A DNA stretch of 47,599 nucleotides from Bacteroidales bacterium (GTDB lineage Bacteria; Bacteroidota; Bacteroidia; Bacteroidales; F082). Shown piece after piece: positions 9,162-16,773 of the stretch. The translations under genes were made by a program, and so were the position numbers. Numbering within the stretch: position 1 is the first letter of the stretch; every line of letters begins with the position of its first letter. The DNA is taken from contig JACZJI010000120.1 in the NCBI GenBank assembly GCA_014860665.1, forward strand, positions 1 to 47,599, written 5' to 3'. Below the pieces are notes generated by a model that saw only the letters and a list, made by a program, of their open reading frames with translations, was not told the DNA's origin and searched no databases.

Positions 9162-12100
9162 ATGAAAATCACAGAAATATCAGTAAAGCGAACAACGATT
9201 CCGGTGGTGTTGTTCACCATACTTATTCTTGGCGGTATTTATTCATTTTTCAGCTTAAGCGAAGAGCTTACTCCGAATATGGATTTCCCCGTCAACACAA
9301 TTACCACCGTTTATCCCGGTGCCTCCCCCTCTGAAGTTGAAAACTCAGTCACAAAGAAAATTGAAGACGCCGTTTCAACCATTTCAGGAATCAAGAAAAT
9401 AAATTCTTACTCCTACGAAGGATTTTCCATGGTAGTGATCCAATATGTGGATGGATCAAATTCTGACCAAAAACTGGAAGAATGTCAACGAAAAGTTAAC
9501 ATCATAAGAAATCAGCTGCCTGCAAATGCGAAAGATCCTCAGTTTGTGAAGTTCGACATTAACAACTACCCGATCATGAATATTGCCGCGAATTCGAACC
9601 TTCCGGCAAGTGAGTTTTATGATCTTATCGACAGGCAGGTAAAACCTGTGCTGGCGCAGATAAAGGGAGTTGCCAAAGTAGACATCATCGGAGGACACGA
9701 ACGTGAAATCCAGATTAAAGCGGACGCTGAGAAGCTGGATCATTATGGAATTTCCATTCTTCAGCTCAAACAAATTCTGGAAGCTTCAAATCTGGACTTT
9801 CCGACAGGAGAAGTTACCAACGGTAAAACCCGGATGCTGATCCGTTTGTCAGGAAAATACACAAAACTCCAGACCATAAGTGATCAGGTGATAGGATATG
9901 CCCATGACGGCGCTCCCATCCGGGTAAAAGATGTTGCTTACGTTGTGGATGGTGTGCGCAAACCTACCAGCCTGGCCCGTATCAACGGAAATCCGGCTAT
10001 TGGTATTTCCATTCAGAAACAAACAGGTGCCAATGCAGTTGACATCAGTGCCCAGGTCAAAAAAACAATGGCATCTTTTGAAAAAGAATATGCTGCTAAC
10101 AACCTGAAGTTTACCATAGCCAGTGACACATCCGACTTCACCAAAGACGCTGTTAATAGTGTGATGATTGATCTGCTGCTTGCCATTGTTTTGGTTTCAA
10201 TCACGATGTTGTTGTTCCTGCATAGCTTCAGGAATTTGCTGTTCGTATTTATTTCCATCCCGACATCATTGATATCAACATTTCTCATCTTCAAAATATT
10301 CGGATTTTCACTCAACTTGTTGACGTTGCTGGCCTTGTCCATTGTGGTCGGAGCTATCGTAGACGACGCTATCGTTGTTCTTGAAAATATCTACCGGCAT
10401 ATGGAAATGGGAAAAACCAGATTGAAGGCCACACTTGAAGCCACACAGGAACTGGGTATGACCGTTACTTCCATTACAGTAGTTTTGATTGTTGTATTTC
10501 TTCCTATTGGTTTAACTGTAGGGATTACAGGCCAGATCCTGAGAGCATTCTCGTTTGTGGTAGTTTTTGCCTTGTTGTTGAGCTTACTGGTATCCTTTAC
10601 ACTGGTTCCGTTATTGACTTCTCAGTTTGCCAAAATTAAAGAGTTTAACATCAAAAATCCATTCGACCGTTTCCTCATGTCCTTTGAAAAGTTTGTGGTT
10701 CAGTCAAGGGAAAGAATGCTGGATTTCCTCAGATGGGCACTAAAACACAAAGCTACCGTAATCGGTGTAGCACTTGCTTTATTTTTCAGCTCATTTTTAC
10801 TGGTCACAAAGGGATACATTCAGGCTGAATTTATGGATCAGGGCGACCGTGGAGAGTTTAACCTTACCATGGAGCTCAATCACTCTGCTACATTGGAATA
10901 CACCAACAGCCTCTGCAGCAAAATAGAGAACATTCTGCTAAGCTACCCGCAGGTAAAGATGGTTTACACAAAAGTGGGATTGACCAGTGGAAAAACCGGT
11001 GTGCTGGCCACGCCTTACGAAGCCGAATTCTCCGTTACTCTGGTACCTAAAGACAAACGAAAAGAATCGACACAGATCTTTGCTAAAAAGCTGCAGTACA
11101 TGCTTTCATCCACCTTTCCGGGGCCGGAGTTCAACACCCACGAGTTAAATATTTTAGGAAATTCACAAGATCCAATCGAAATTTATGTCCGCGGAAGCAA
11201 TTACAGCAAAGTTGTCGATTACAGCAAAGTATTGCTGAGCACTTTAAAAACCATCAAAGGAACCTCGAAAATCGAGTCATCGATTTCAAAAGGGAACAAA
11301 GAGTATGTCATCAAAGTGAACCGGGACAAGATGGCCCGTCTGGGTCTGACACTTGGACAGGTTGGTGCTACGATGTACATGGCTTTTGAAGGAAATACCG
11401 ATCTGAAATATAGCCAGGGAGATAAAGAATATGATATGAAGATTTCGCTGGATAACTTCGACCGGCGAAACAAGTCGGACCTGGACAACATGAGCTTTAT
11501 CAACCATTCCGGGAAGGTAATCCGTCTGGATCAGTTTGCCGATATCAGCGAAGGGGTCAGCCCGTCGCGGCTTGACCGGTTCAACAAATTACCGGCTGTG
11601 GAAATCTCAGGTCAGACCGTAGGTAAAACGGTAGGAACCATTAAAGATGAACTCGTGGCAGAATTGCAAAAGACACCCCCTCCTGCTGGCGTGTACATTT
11701 TCTATGGCGGAGATATGGAACAGCAATCCGACTCATTTAGCAGCCTGTTGATGGCCCTTATTACTTCTATCGTGCTGATGTACCTGATTATGGTAGCACT
11801 GTACGACAGTTACATTCACCCACTGGTGGTAATGCTTTCGCTGCCGCTGGCCATCATCGGAGCATTATGGGCATTGGCGCTGGCTGATAAAACCCTGAGT
11901 ATTTTCTCTATCATGGGGATCATCATGCTGATGGGTCTGGTTGCCAAGAACGCCATTCTGGTAGTTGACTTTGCCAACGAACTACGCAACAAGGGTGTCA
12001 AAGCTGTGGAAGCCGCCATCGAAGCCACCCGCCTGCGATTCCGTCCTATTTTAATGACCAACCTTGCGCTTATCGTCGGTATGCTTCCGATCGCACTGGC

Positions 12101-12248
12101 CAATGGAGCAGGTTCCGAATGGAAAAGCAGTCTTGGATGGGTTTTGATCGGAGGGCTGATCAGTTCTTTATTCCTTTCACTGATTATTGTGCCTGTCCTG
12201 TTTGTTATTTTCGACAGATTCGTAAAACGAAATCACATTAAGGAATAA
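9162..12248 (+). CDS. Efflux RND transporter permease subunit (HAE1/AcrB family)
   Basis: Proton-driven inner-membrane pump, 1028 residues, with the twelve-helix RND layout and two large periplasmic loops. The TM4 proton-relay aspartates are present in GAIVDDAIVVLENIYRH, and the second half carries GIIMLMGLVAKNAILVVDFANE and the FRPILMTNLALIVGMLP segment. The presence of the AcrB-type acid pair and the family's hydrophobic-drug architecture, rather than CusA-type Met clusters, favours organic substrates, but the substrate is not known. It ends the operon and is followed by a strong terminator. Confidence 0.96.
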   Translation: MKITEISVKRTTIPVVLFTILILGGIYSFFSLSEELTPNMDFPVNTITTVYPGASPSEVENSVTKKIEDAVSTISGIKKINSYSYEGFSMVVIQYVDGSNSDQKLEECQRKVNIIRNQLPANAKDPQFVKFDINNYPIMNIAANSNLPASEFYDLIDRQVKPVLAQIKGVAKVDIIGGHEREIQIKADAEKLDHYGISILQLKQILEASNLDFPTGEVTNGKTRMLIRLSGKYTKLQTISDQVIGYAHDGAPIRVKDVAYVVDGVRKPTSLARINGNPAIGISIQKQTGANAVDISAQVKKTMASFEKEYAANNLKFTIASDTSDFTKDAVNSVMIDLLLAIVLVSITMLLFLHSFRNLLFVFISIPTSLISTFLIFKIFGFSLNLLTLLALSIVVGAIVDDAIVVLENIYRHMEMGKTRLKATLEATQELGMTVTSITVVLIVVFLPIGLTVGITGQILRAFSFVVVFALLLSLLVSFTLVPLLTSQFAKIKEFNIKNPFDRFLMSFEKFVVQSRERMLDFLRWALKHKATVIGVALALFFSSFLLVTKGYIQAEFMDQGDRGEFNLTMELNHSATLEYTNSLCSKIENILLSYPQVKMVYTKVGLTSGKTGVLATPYEAEFSVTLVPKDKRKESTQIFAKKLQYMLSSTFPGPEFNTHELNILGNSQDPIEIYVRGSNYSKVVDYSKVLLSTLKTIKGTSKIESSISKGNKEYVIKVNRDKMARLGLTLGQVGATMYMAFEGNTDLKYSQGDKEYDMKISLDNFDRRNKSDLDNMSFINHSGKVIRLDQFADISEGVSPSRLDRFNKLPAVEISGQTVGKTVGTIKDELVAELQKTPPPAGVYIFYGGDMEQQSDSFSSLLMALITSIVLMYLIMVALYDSYIHPLVVMLSLPLAIIGALWALALADKTLSIFSIMGIIMLMGLVAKNAILVVDFANELRNKGVKAVEAAIEATRLRFRPILMTNLALIVGMLPIALANGAGSEWKSSLGWVLIGGLISSLFLSLIIVPVLFVIFDRFVKRNHIKE

Positions 12249-12266
12249 CACAATCCATAAATATTC

Positions 12267-12307
12267 AAGAAGGGGAAGGACATTTGATGTCCTTCCCCTT
12301 CTTTTTA
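12267..12307 (+). terminator. Rho-independent terminator of the RND efflux operon
   Basis: A perfect 17-bp stem (12267-12283 with 12287-12303, core AAGAAGGGGAAGGACAT) with a TTG loop, followed by a T run. It lies 18 bp after the permease stop and between convergent operons; the A-rich left flank could also serve the minus-strand operon. Confidence 0.9.
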
Positions 12308-12342
12308 TAAAAAAACGCAGAATTGTACGTCTCTACGATTTT

Positions 12343-12837
12343 TTATCCCCTTTTTATCTTCTGTTCGATGGATGTAGTGGAATATCCCGGAAGGAGATCT
12401 ATTGAAACCACTTCCCCGCCCTTGCTTTTCACGATATCATAGCCTACGACGTCTTCAACACGGTAATCGCTGCCCTTTACCAACACATCCGGCTGAACGG
12501 TTTTAATGAGATTATAAGGCGTTTCTTCGTGAAAGAGTACTACGGCATCCACAAAATGTAAAGAGGCCATAATCATCGCCCTGGAGTTTTCATCGGTAAT
12601 GGGACGGTTGTCACCTTTTCCCAGCATCTTAACTGATTTATCAGTATTCACACCGACGATCAGAATATCTCCCAGGTCTTTGGCTTTGCTCAGATAATCG
12701 ACATGCCCGAGATGCAGCAAATCGAAGCATCCGTTGGTAAAAACGATTTTACGGCCTTTAAGGTGCCAGCGCATCAATGCGCGCTCCAGTTCATCAGGAT
12801 GTAATATCTTTTCCCGAATAATCTCTAAGTTTTCCAT
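12343..12837 (-). CDS. rfaE2: D-glycero-beta-D-manno-heptose 1-phosphate adenylyltransferase
   Basis: Transfers AMP from ATP to heptose 1-phosphate, giving ADP-heptose for the lipopolysaccharide core. The 164-residue protein is a single nucleotidyltransferase domain with the HxGH-type motif in FTNGCFDLLHLGHVDYLSKA and the C-terminal GYSTTSIEQKI segment. It corresponds to the C-terminal half of E. coli HldE, encoded as a separate protein as is usual in Bacteroidota. It is the last gene of a five-gene operon, and its first 44 bases overlap the end of the UPF0104 gene. A related cytidylyltransferase is the main alternative. Confidence 0.88.
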   Translation of the reverse strand: MENLEIIREKILHPDELERALMRWHLKGRKIVFTNGCFDLLHLGHVDYLSKAKDLGDILIVGVNTDKSVKMLGKGDNRPITDENSRAMIMASLHFVDAVVLFHEETPYNLIKTVQPDVLVKGSDYRVEDVVGYDIVKSKGGEVVSIDLLPGYSTTSIEQKIKRG

Positions 12838-13858
12838 TGACAGGTTTTAGATTTTTGGAGAACATTACCAGATACATATATCCAATGGCACCAACCACAA
12901 TATTCAGCAACGTTTGTCCGCCATGGGTAATGGTAGCATAGGAAAGGGCATAGCTTGCCTTGATATTGTATATTTCACTCAGGGCTTTCATCACAATAAA
13001 GTGATAAGCTCCGATTCCGCCCGGCACAGGTGCCACAATTCCCAGACTTCCGATAGCTAAAATAGTCAATGCTCCGACAAAATTCAACACGCTGGTTTCT
13101 TTCAGCATAAAGAAAGCAGTATACACCATCAATGCATAAAACAACCAGATAAAAAATGTGTACAGCAGAAAGAGTCCTTTCTGTTTCATGTTTTTGATGG
13201 TCTTTATACCTTCAAGGACTCCCTTTACAAAGTCGTGGACTTTATGATAAAAAGGCTTGTTTTTAAACTTCCTTTTGTTGCTCTTCAGGTATAAATAAGT
13301 GAAAACTCCGGTAGCCAGAAGACCAACCGTCAACAACAGAATGGGCCAGATATTTGAGAAAACCATATCCACAAAAGGCCCGAAAAATTTATGAAGAAAC
13401 TCTCCCAGCAATGTCAACTGGAAGAAAATCACAAAGAAGATTAGGCCTACAAGCACAATCAGATCAAAAAAGCGCTCTGAAATCACTGTGCCGAACAACA
13501 CGTTGAACGGAATATTTTCCTTTTTGGATAAAACGCCGCAACGTACTACTTCGCCCAGACGCGGAACAGCAATATTGACCATGTAACCGGTCATAAGCGA
13601 AAAGAAAGTAGTCCTAAGCCTCGTTTTATAATTCATGGAACCTATCAGCAGATTCCAGCGGGCGGCACGAAAAAGGTGCGAAATAATGGTTACTCCAAGC
13701 GAAACAAACAACCAAAAGTAATCGGCATGAAGGATTTCCTTATAGACATTCTTCGTATCAATTTCACGAAAGCTCAGCCACAAAAGCACCAGTCCCAGGA
13801 ACAAAAAGAACAGGTACTGTACTACCGACAGAATTTTCTTCGATACCTTGCTGGCCAC
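12794..13858 (-). CDS. UPF0104 / lysylphosphatidylglycerol synthase-type transmembrane protein
   Basis: Integral membrane protein of 354 residues with about eight hydrophobic segments and the conserved family motifs RAARWNLLIG, GYMVNIAVPRLGEVVRCG and LGIVAPVPGGIGAYHFIVMKAL. It corresponds to the flippase-like membrane domain of MprF without the tRNA-dependent synthase domain, so it cannot aminoacylate lipid by itself; a transport role for a lipid or lipid-linked precursor is possible. It starts 6 bp after panD and overlaps rfaE2 by 44 bp. Function is not established. Confidence 0.88.
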   Translation of the reverse strand: MASKVSKKILSVVQYLFFLFLGLVLLWLSFREIDTKNVYKEILHADYFWLFVSLGVTIISHLFRAARWNLLIGSMNYKTRLRTTFFSLMTGYMVNIAVPRLGEVVRCGVLSKKENIPFNVLFGTVISERFFDLIVLVGLIFFVIFFQLTLLGEFLHKFFGPFVDMVFSNIWPILLLTVGLLATGVFTYLYLKSNKRKFKNKPFYHKVHDFVKGVLEGIKTIKNMKQKGLFLLYTFFIWLFYALMVYTAFFMLKETSVLNFVGALTILAIGSLGIVAPVPGGIGAYHFIVMKALSEIYNIKASYALSYATITHGGQTLLNIVVGAIGYMYLVMFSKNLKPVNGKLRDYSGKDITS

Positions 13859-13864
13859 AATAAA

Positions 13865-14212
13865 CTATCTTAAGTGATTATTTTCGTCAGGAAAAAGAAT
13901 ATGGGGTTTGAAAGTTTTTGCCTCCTCAAAATCCATACTTGCGTATGAAGCAATGATAACCAAATCGCCAACCGCCACTAAGCGTGCGGCAGCTCCGTTC
14001 AGTCCGATATTTCCTGAACCCCTTTCGCCTTTAATTACATAAGTATCCAACCGGTTCCCGTTAGTGATGTTGTAGATACTGACCTTTTCGTTTTCGATGA
14101 TGTTAGCAGCTTCCATAAGCTCCTCATCAATAGTAATGCTGCCGATATAATTTATATTGGCATGAGTAACCTGAACCCGGTGAATTTTCGATTTTAAAAC
14201 TTCGATGAACAT
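13865..14212 (-). CDS. panD: Aspartate 1-decarboxylase
   Basis: Makes beta-alanine from aspartate for pantothenate synthesis. The 115-residue proenzyme carries the self-cleavage site Gly24-Ser25 (NYIGSITID), which yields the pyruvoyl cofactor on Ser25; the conserved [10 protein letters not shown] and [15 protein letters not shown] segments are present. It lies 44 bp after panC in the same operon, so the two final inputs to pantothenate are made together. Length is normal. Confidence 0.97.
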   Translation of the reverse strand: MFIEVLKSKIHRVQVTHANINYIGSITIDEELMEAANIIENEKVSIYNITNGNRLDTYVIKGERGSGNIGLNGAAARLVAVGDLVIIASYASMDFEEAKTFKPHILFPDENNHLR

Positions 14213-14256
14213 TAATTTACAATTTAGGCCTCAAAATTCTGTGCAAAAATAATGCA

Positions 14257-15099
14257 TTAAATAATACGAATGTTATCGATGAGACGAACCTCACCCATCC
14301 ATGCAGCCACACATGCAACCGTTCCAACATGCTCGTTCCAGTTCTGAATGGGCTGCAGATTCTGGTCGTCTACGATCTCAAAATATTCGAGCCTGAAATT
14401 TTTATTGGCATCAAAAAGATTAATGACCATCTGTTGCAACGGCTTTGCACAAAGATGCTTTCTTCTGCGCTGTGCTTCACGCAAAGTCTGATAAATGAAC
14501 GGTGCGTTTTTCCTTTGCTCAGGAGTTAAACGGACATTCCGGGAGCTCATGGCCAGGCCGTCGGACTCGCGCATGATGGGGCAGGGAATAATCTCCACCG
14601 GAATATTTTCCATCTGAACCATCTTTTTGATGATGGCCAGTTGCTGAAAATCTTTTTCTCCGAAATACGCCCTATCGGGTTGCACAATGTCAAAAAGCTT
14701 GTGAACCACAACGGCAACTCCGTTGAAATGTCCCGGCCTGAAGACGCCTTCCATCACGTTGGCCAGATCACCGAAATCGTAGACTTTGGTAACAGGTTCG
14801 GGATACATCTCATCTTCCGAAGGAAGGAAAAGCGCATCACAGCCGACGCTCTCCAGCAGCTTTTTGTCGCCCTCCACATCACGGGGATATTTCTTTAAAT
14901 CTTCCGGATTATTAAACTGGATGGGATTCACAAAGATGCTCACCACCAGTAAGTCGTTTTCGGCTTTAGCCTGCCGCATGAGGCTCAGATGGCCTTCGTG
15001 CAAAGCGCCCATAGTAGGGACAAAGCCTACCCGTTTCCCTCCGGCTTTCTGTTCATCAAGAAAAGCTCTGAGGTCTTTTATTAAAGGAAAAATACGCAT
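14257..15099 (-). CDS. panC: Pantothenate synthetase (pantoate-beta-alanine ligase)
   Basis: Condenses pantoate and beta-alanine with ATP via a pantoyl-adenylate. The 280-residue protein has the class I nucleotidyltransferase motif in FVPTMGALHEGHLSL, the FGEKDFQQLAIIKKMV segment, and the KMSKS-like loop GLAMSSRNVRLTPEQR. Its ATG shares one base with the stop of the upstream thioredoxin-like gene, indicating translational coupling, and panD follows. panB is not in the window. Confidence 0.97.
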   Translation of the reverse strand: MRIFPLIKDLRAFLDEQKAGGKRVGFVPTMGALHEGHLSLMRQAKAENDLLVVSIFVNPIQFNNPEDLKKYPRDVEGDKKLLESVGCDALFLPSEDEMYPEPVTKVYDFGDLANVMEGVFRPGHFNGVAVVVHKLFDIVQPDRAYFGEKDFQQLAIIKKMVQMENIPVEIIPCPIMRESDGLAMSSRNVRLTPEQRKNAPFIYQTLREAQRRRKHLCAKPLQQMVINLFDANKNFRLEYFEIVDDQNLQPIQNWNEHVGTVACVAAWMGEVRLIDNIRII

Positions 15100-15620
15100 T
15101 AATCAACCTTTTGCAGGATATTCTGCAAATCCTTTTCAAGTGTTTTTTTAGGAGATTCCACAATTCTTCCGATTTCTTTTCCCTGATAGGAAACTATGAA
15201 TGTGGGAACCCTTTTAATATCCAGTTTACTGATGTCGCTTCCGGGAACCTTCAGTGCGCGGTCCACGGCAATGGCTTTTACGCTGGCGGTATTATATCCG
15301 GCGTCGTTCAGTATTTTATAAAAACGTCCAACCTGCTCTTTGCTGTCGCCGCACCAGCTGCCGAACACTACAGTAAGCTGAGTTTTATCCAGTTTTTTCT
15401 GAATGTCGCTTACCACTTTGCTCTCCGGCTTGTAGCTTTTATACTGGTAGTTAAACCAGGGGCCGAAAAGACCGTGTTGCAGTCCGTCCAGATTACAGGG
15501 TCCGGCCATCACATTCATCCCCATCATAGGGTCTTTGATAACTTTATTTACCTCTTGTGAAAAAGCGGTTGCAACGAATAGCAACGAAAATAAGGCTGAA
15601 AACAATAATTTCTTTTTCAT
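15099..15620 (-). CDS. Secreted thioredoxin-family protein with a CGDS active site
   Basis: Exported protein of 173 residues: a signal peptide (to about residue 21, ...TAFSQ) and a thioredoxin-like fold with VVFGSWCGDSKEQV. The motif is Cys90-Gly-Asp-Ser93, so the second Cys of the usual CxxC pair is missing; the only other Cys is Cys42. It probably cannot act as a standard dithiol oxidoreductase and may be a monothiol or binding protein. It leads the panC-panD-UPF0104-rfaE2 operon. A -7 element lies 23 bp upstream. Confidence 0.85.
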   Translation of the reverse strand: MKKKLLFSALFSLLFVATAFSQEVNKVIKDPMMGMNVMAGPCNLDGLQHGLFGPWFNYQYKSYKPESKVVSDIQKKLDKTQLTVVFGSWCGDSKEQVGRFYKILNDAGYNTASVKAIAVDRALKVPGSDISKLDIKRVPTFIVSYQGKEIGRIVESPKKTLEKDLQNILQKVD

Positions 15621-15642
15621 TTTTTGAAAAGTTTTAACGAAG

Positions 15643-15650
15643 CAAATTTA
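15643..15650 (-). promoter_or_regulatory. -7 promoter element of the thioredoxin-panCD operon
   Basis: On the minus strand this reads TAAATTTG, matching TAnnTTTG, 23 bp before the operon's first ATG. The expected -33 position falls at the proximal arm of the 16-bp inverted repeat at 15664-15708, so that hairpin sequence may affect promoter use. Confidence 0.5.
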
Positions 15651-15663
15651 TAATAAAAGTTCT

Positions 15664-15708
15664 TAAAGTGCCTAAAGTTTCGGGAGAACCCCAACTTTAG
15701 GCACTTTA
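15664..15708. repeat. 16-bp inverted repeat with GGCACTTT motifs
   Basis: Perfect inverted repeat TAAAGTGCCTAAAGTT (15664-15679) / AACTTTAGGCACTTTA (15693-15708) around a 13-base C/G-containing loop. It is in a divergent spacer, so it is not an ordinary terminator of either neighbour. Its arm motif GCACTTTAG recurs at 15711-15719 and at 16007-16015. Confidence 0.75.
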
Positions 15709-15710
15709 GT

Positions 15711-16023
15711 GCACTTTAGCTCACTTAAGGCACTTTCCATGTAATTATAGAAGGAAATCTTGCTGAAGCAGAATGAGAACATGTAGTTATCACACGAAAA
15801 TTTAATATTACAGCAGTAATAAAAGCGATTACAAAAGGAAAAGAGGATAAAGCAAAATAAAAATAAAAGATTATAACACGAAATCTGGTTATTGGAAAAC
15901 GAATTCATGTAATTACCGAAGGTTTTTTACATAAAGCAGAATAAAAACAAAAAATAACCACATAAAGTCAGTAAATTTATTTGAAAATATTTCTAAGAAA
16001 CTTAAGGCACTTTAGCTCACTTT
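15711..16023. repeat. Direct repeats of GCACTTTAGCTCACTT bracketing the spacer
   Basis: The 16-mer GCACTTTAGCTCACTT occurs at 15711-15726 and again at 16007-16022, and CTTAAGGCACTTT occurs at 15724-15736 and 16001-16013. The two copies bracket the block of 84-bp repeats, and the second copy sits at the -33 side of the promoter of the next gene. Confidence 0.7.
15738..15975. repeat. Three-unit degenerate tandem repeat with exact 84-bp period
   Basis: Three diverged units start near 15738, 15822 and 15906. Anchor words line up with no indels: AAGCA at 15766, 15850 and 15934; CACACGAAAA, AACACGAAAT and CACATAAAGT at 15791, 15875 and 15959; CATGTAATTA at 15738 and 15906. The DNA is A-rich and not coding on the plus strand; the minus-strand reading is stopped in the third unit. 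Origin and role unknown. Confidence 0.75.
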
Positions 16024-16029
16024 CTCCAT

Positions 16030-16037
16030 TATCTTTG
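16030..16037 (+). promoter_or_regulatory. -7 promoter element of the 16064 gene
   Basis: TATCTTTG matches TAnnTTTG, 26 bp before the chosen ATG at 16064. The repeat motif CACTTTAGCTCACTT lies just upstream, over the -33 area. Confidence 0.55.
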
Positions 16038-16063
16038 CCTGAAATTTCATGCAAATCAAATCT

Positions 16064-16375
16064 ATGAATGAAAATACACCACTGGAAAGAAACCTGCCGA
16101 CCCCTGAAAATGAGCCGGATGATAAAAAACTGCACCAGAAGATGACTCTTTATGTTCAGGATTTGCTGATCCACGATTTTCAGAAACTCTGCCACCTCAT
16201 CTACCGTCATGATGTGAATGAAAAAAAATTCCTTGCCGCCGTGCAGATTCCCGATATCGATTCACAGGCTTCCTGTATTGCCGACCTCATCATCGAAAGG
16301 GAAAAAGAAAAGATGATTACCCGCCAGGCTTACCAGAAATACAAAAAAGACCAGAATAAGGACTTGCCGGAGTAA
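16064..16375 (+). CDS. Small hypothetical protein
   Basis: I do not recognise this 103-residue protein. It is hydrophilic, has no signal peptide or membrane segment, and is predicted mostly helical, with an acidic/proline-rich start (LPTPENEPDD) and a Lys/Glu-rich C-terminus (IIEREKEKMITRQAYQKYKKDQNK). I chose ATG 16064 (MNENTP) over ATG 16049 because the -7 element at 16030-16037 would leave almost no leader for the latter. It stands alone between the repeat block and the histidine kinase. A weak hairpin GAGTC-TTCC-GACTC at 16447-16460 with a T-rich tail may terminate it. Confidence 0.6.
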   Translation: MNENTPLERNLPTPENEPDDKKLHQKMTLYVQDLLIHDFQKLCHLIYRHDVNEKKFLAAVQIPDIDSQASCIADLIIEREKEKMITRQAYQKYKKDQNKDLPE

Positions 16376-16773
16376 GCAATTGAAAAATGGGGCTGGGTAA
16401 TTAGTTTATCCCATTTCAGATTCTGATATTCCAGAACTTTAAACCTGAGTCTTCCGACTCGTTTTCAATTTTTTAACATAATTTAACTTGTTGCAAACCA
16501 AGAAACCAGAGACAGGAAACCCATCGTGATGTCATTGATACGTATGAGCCTATAAAATCAAGGTCTTCCTTAAGCCGTAATGTAAGAAAGTACACTTTAA
16601 GAATCCGAGAATTTGAATTACATACCGAAGAAACAGAGGGCTGCAACCTTGTTTATACAGTGAAAATATCAGTTACATTCTACTTTTTATCCTTTTGTGA
16701 GAAGCAATTATCCAATAATTGTTCTACTTTTAACTAAATTATTAATATAAACCCGGCCTAATATTCTTATTTC
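16376..16773. other. Non-coding spacer before the histidine kinase
   Basis: About 400 bp without a credible gene. It holds a weak terminator-like hairpin (16447-16460, then GTTTTCAATTTTTT) and, 53 bp before the kinase, a perfect 7-3-7 inverted repeat CAATTAT-CCA-ATAATTG (16705-16721). Nothing else recognisable. Confidence 0.5.

Noticed and set aside
15672..15908. Minus-strand 78-codon Cys/Phe-rich reading
   Set aside because: It is the translation of the 84-bp A-rich repeats; the third unit carries a stop, and the reading has no ribosome site.
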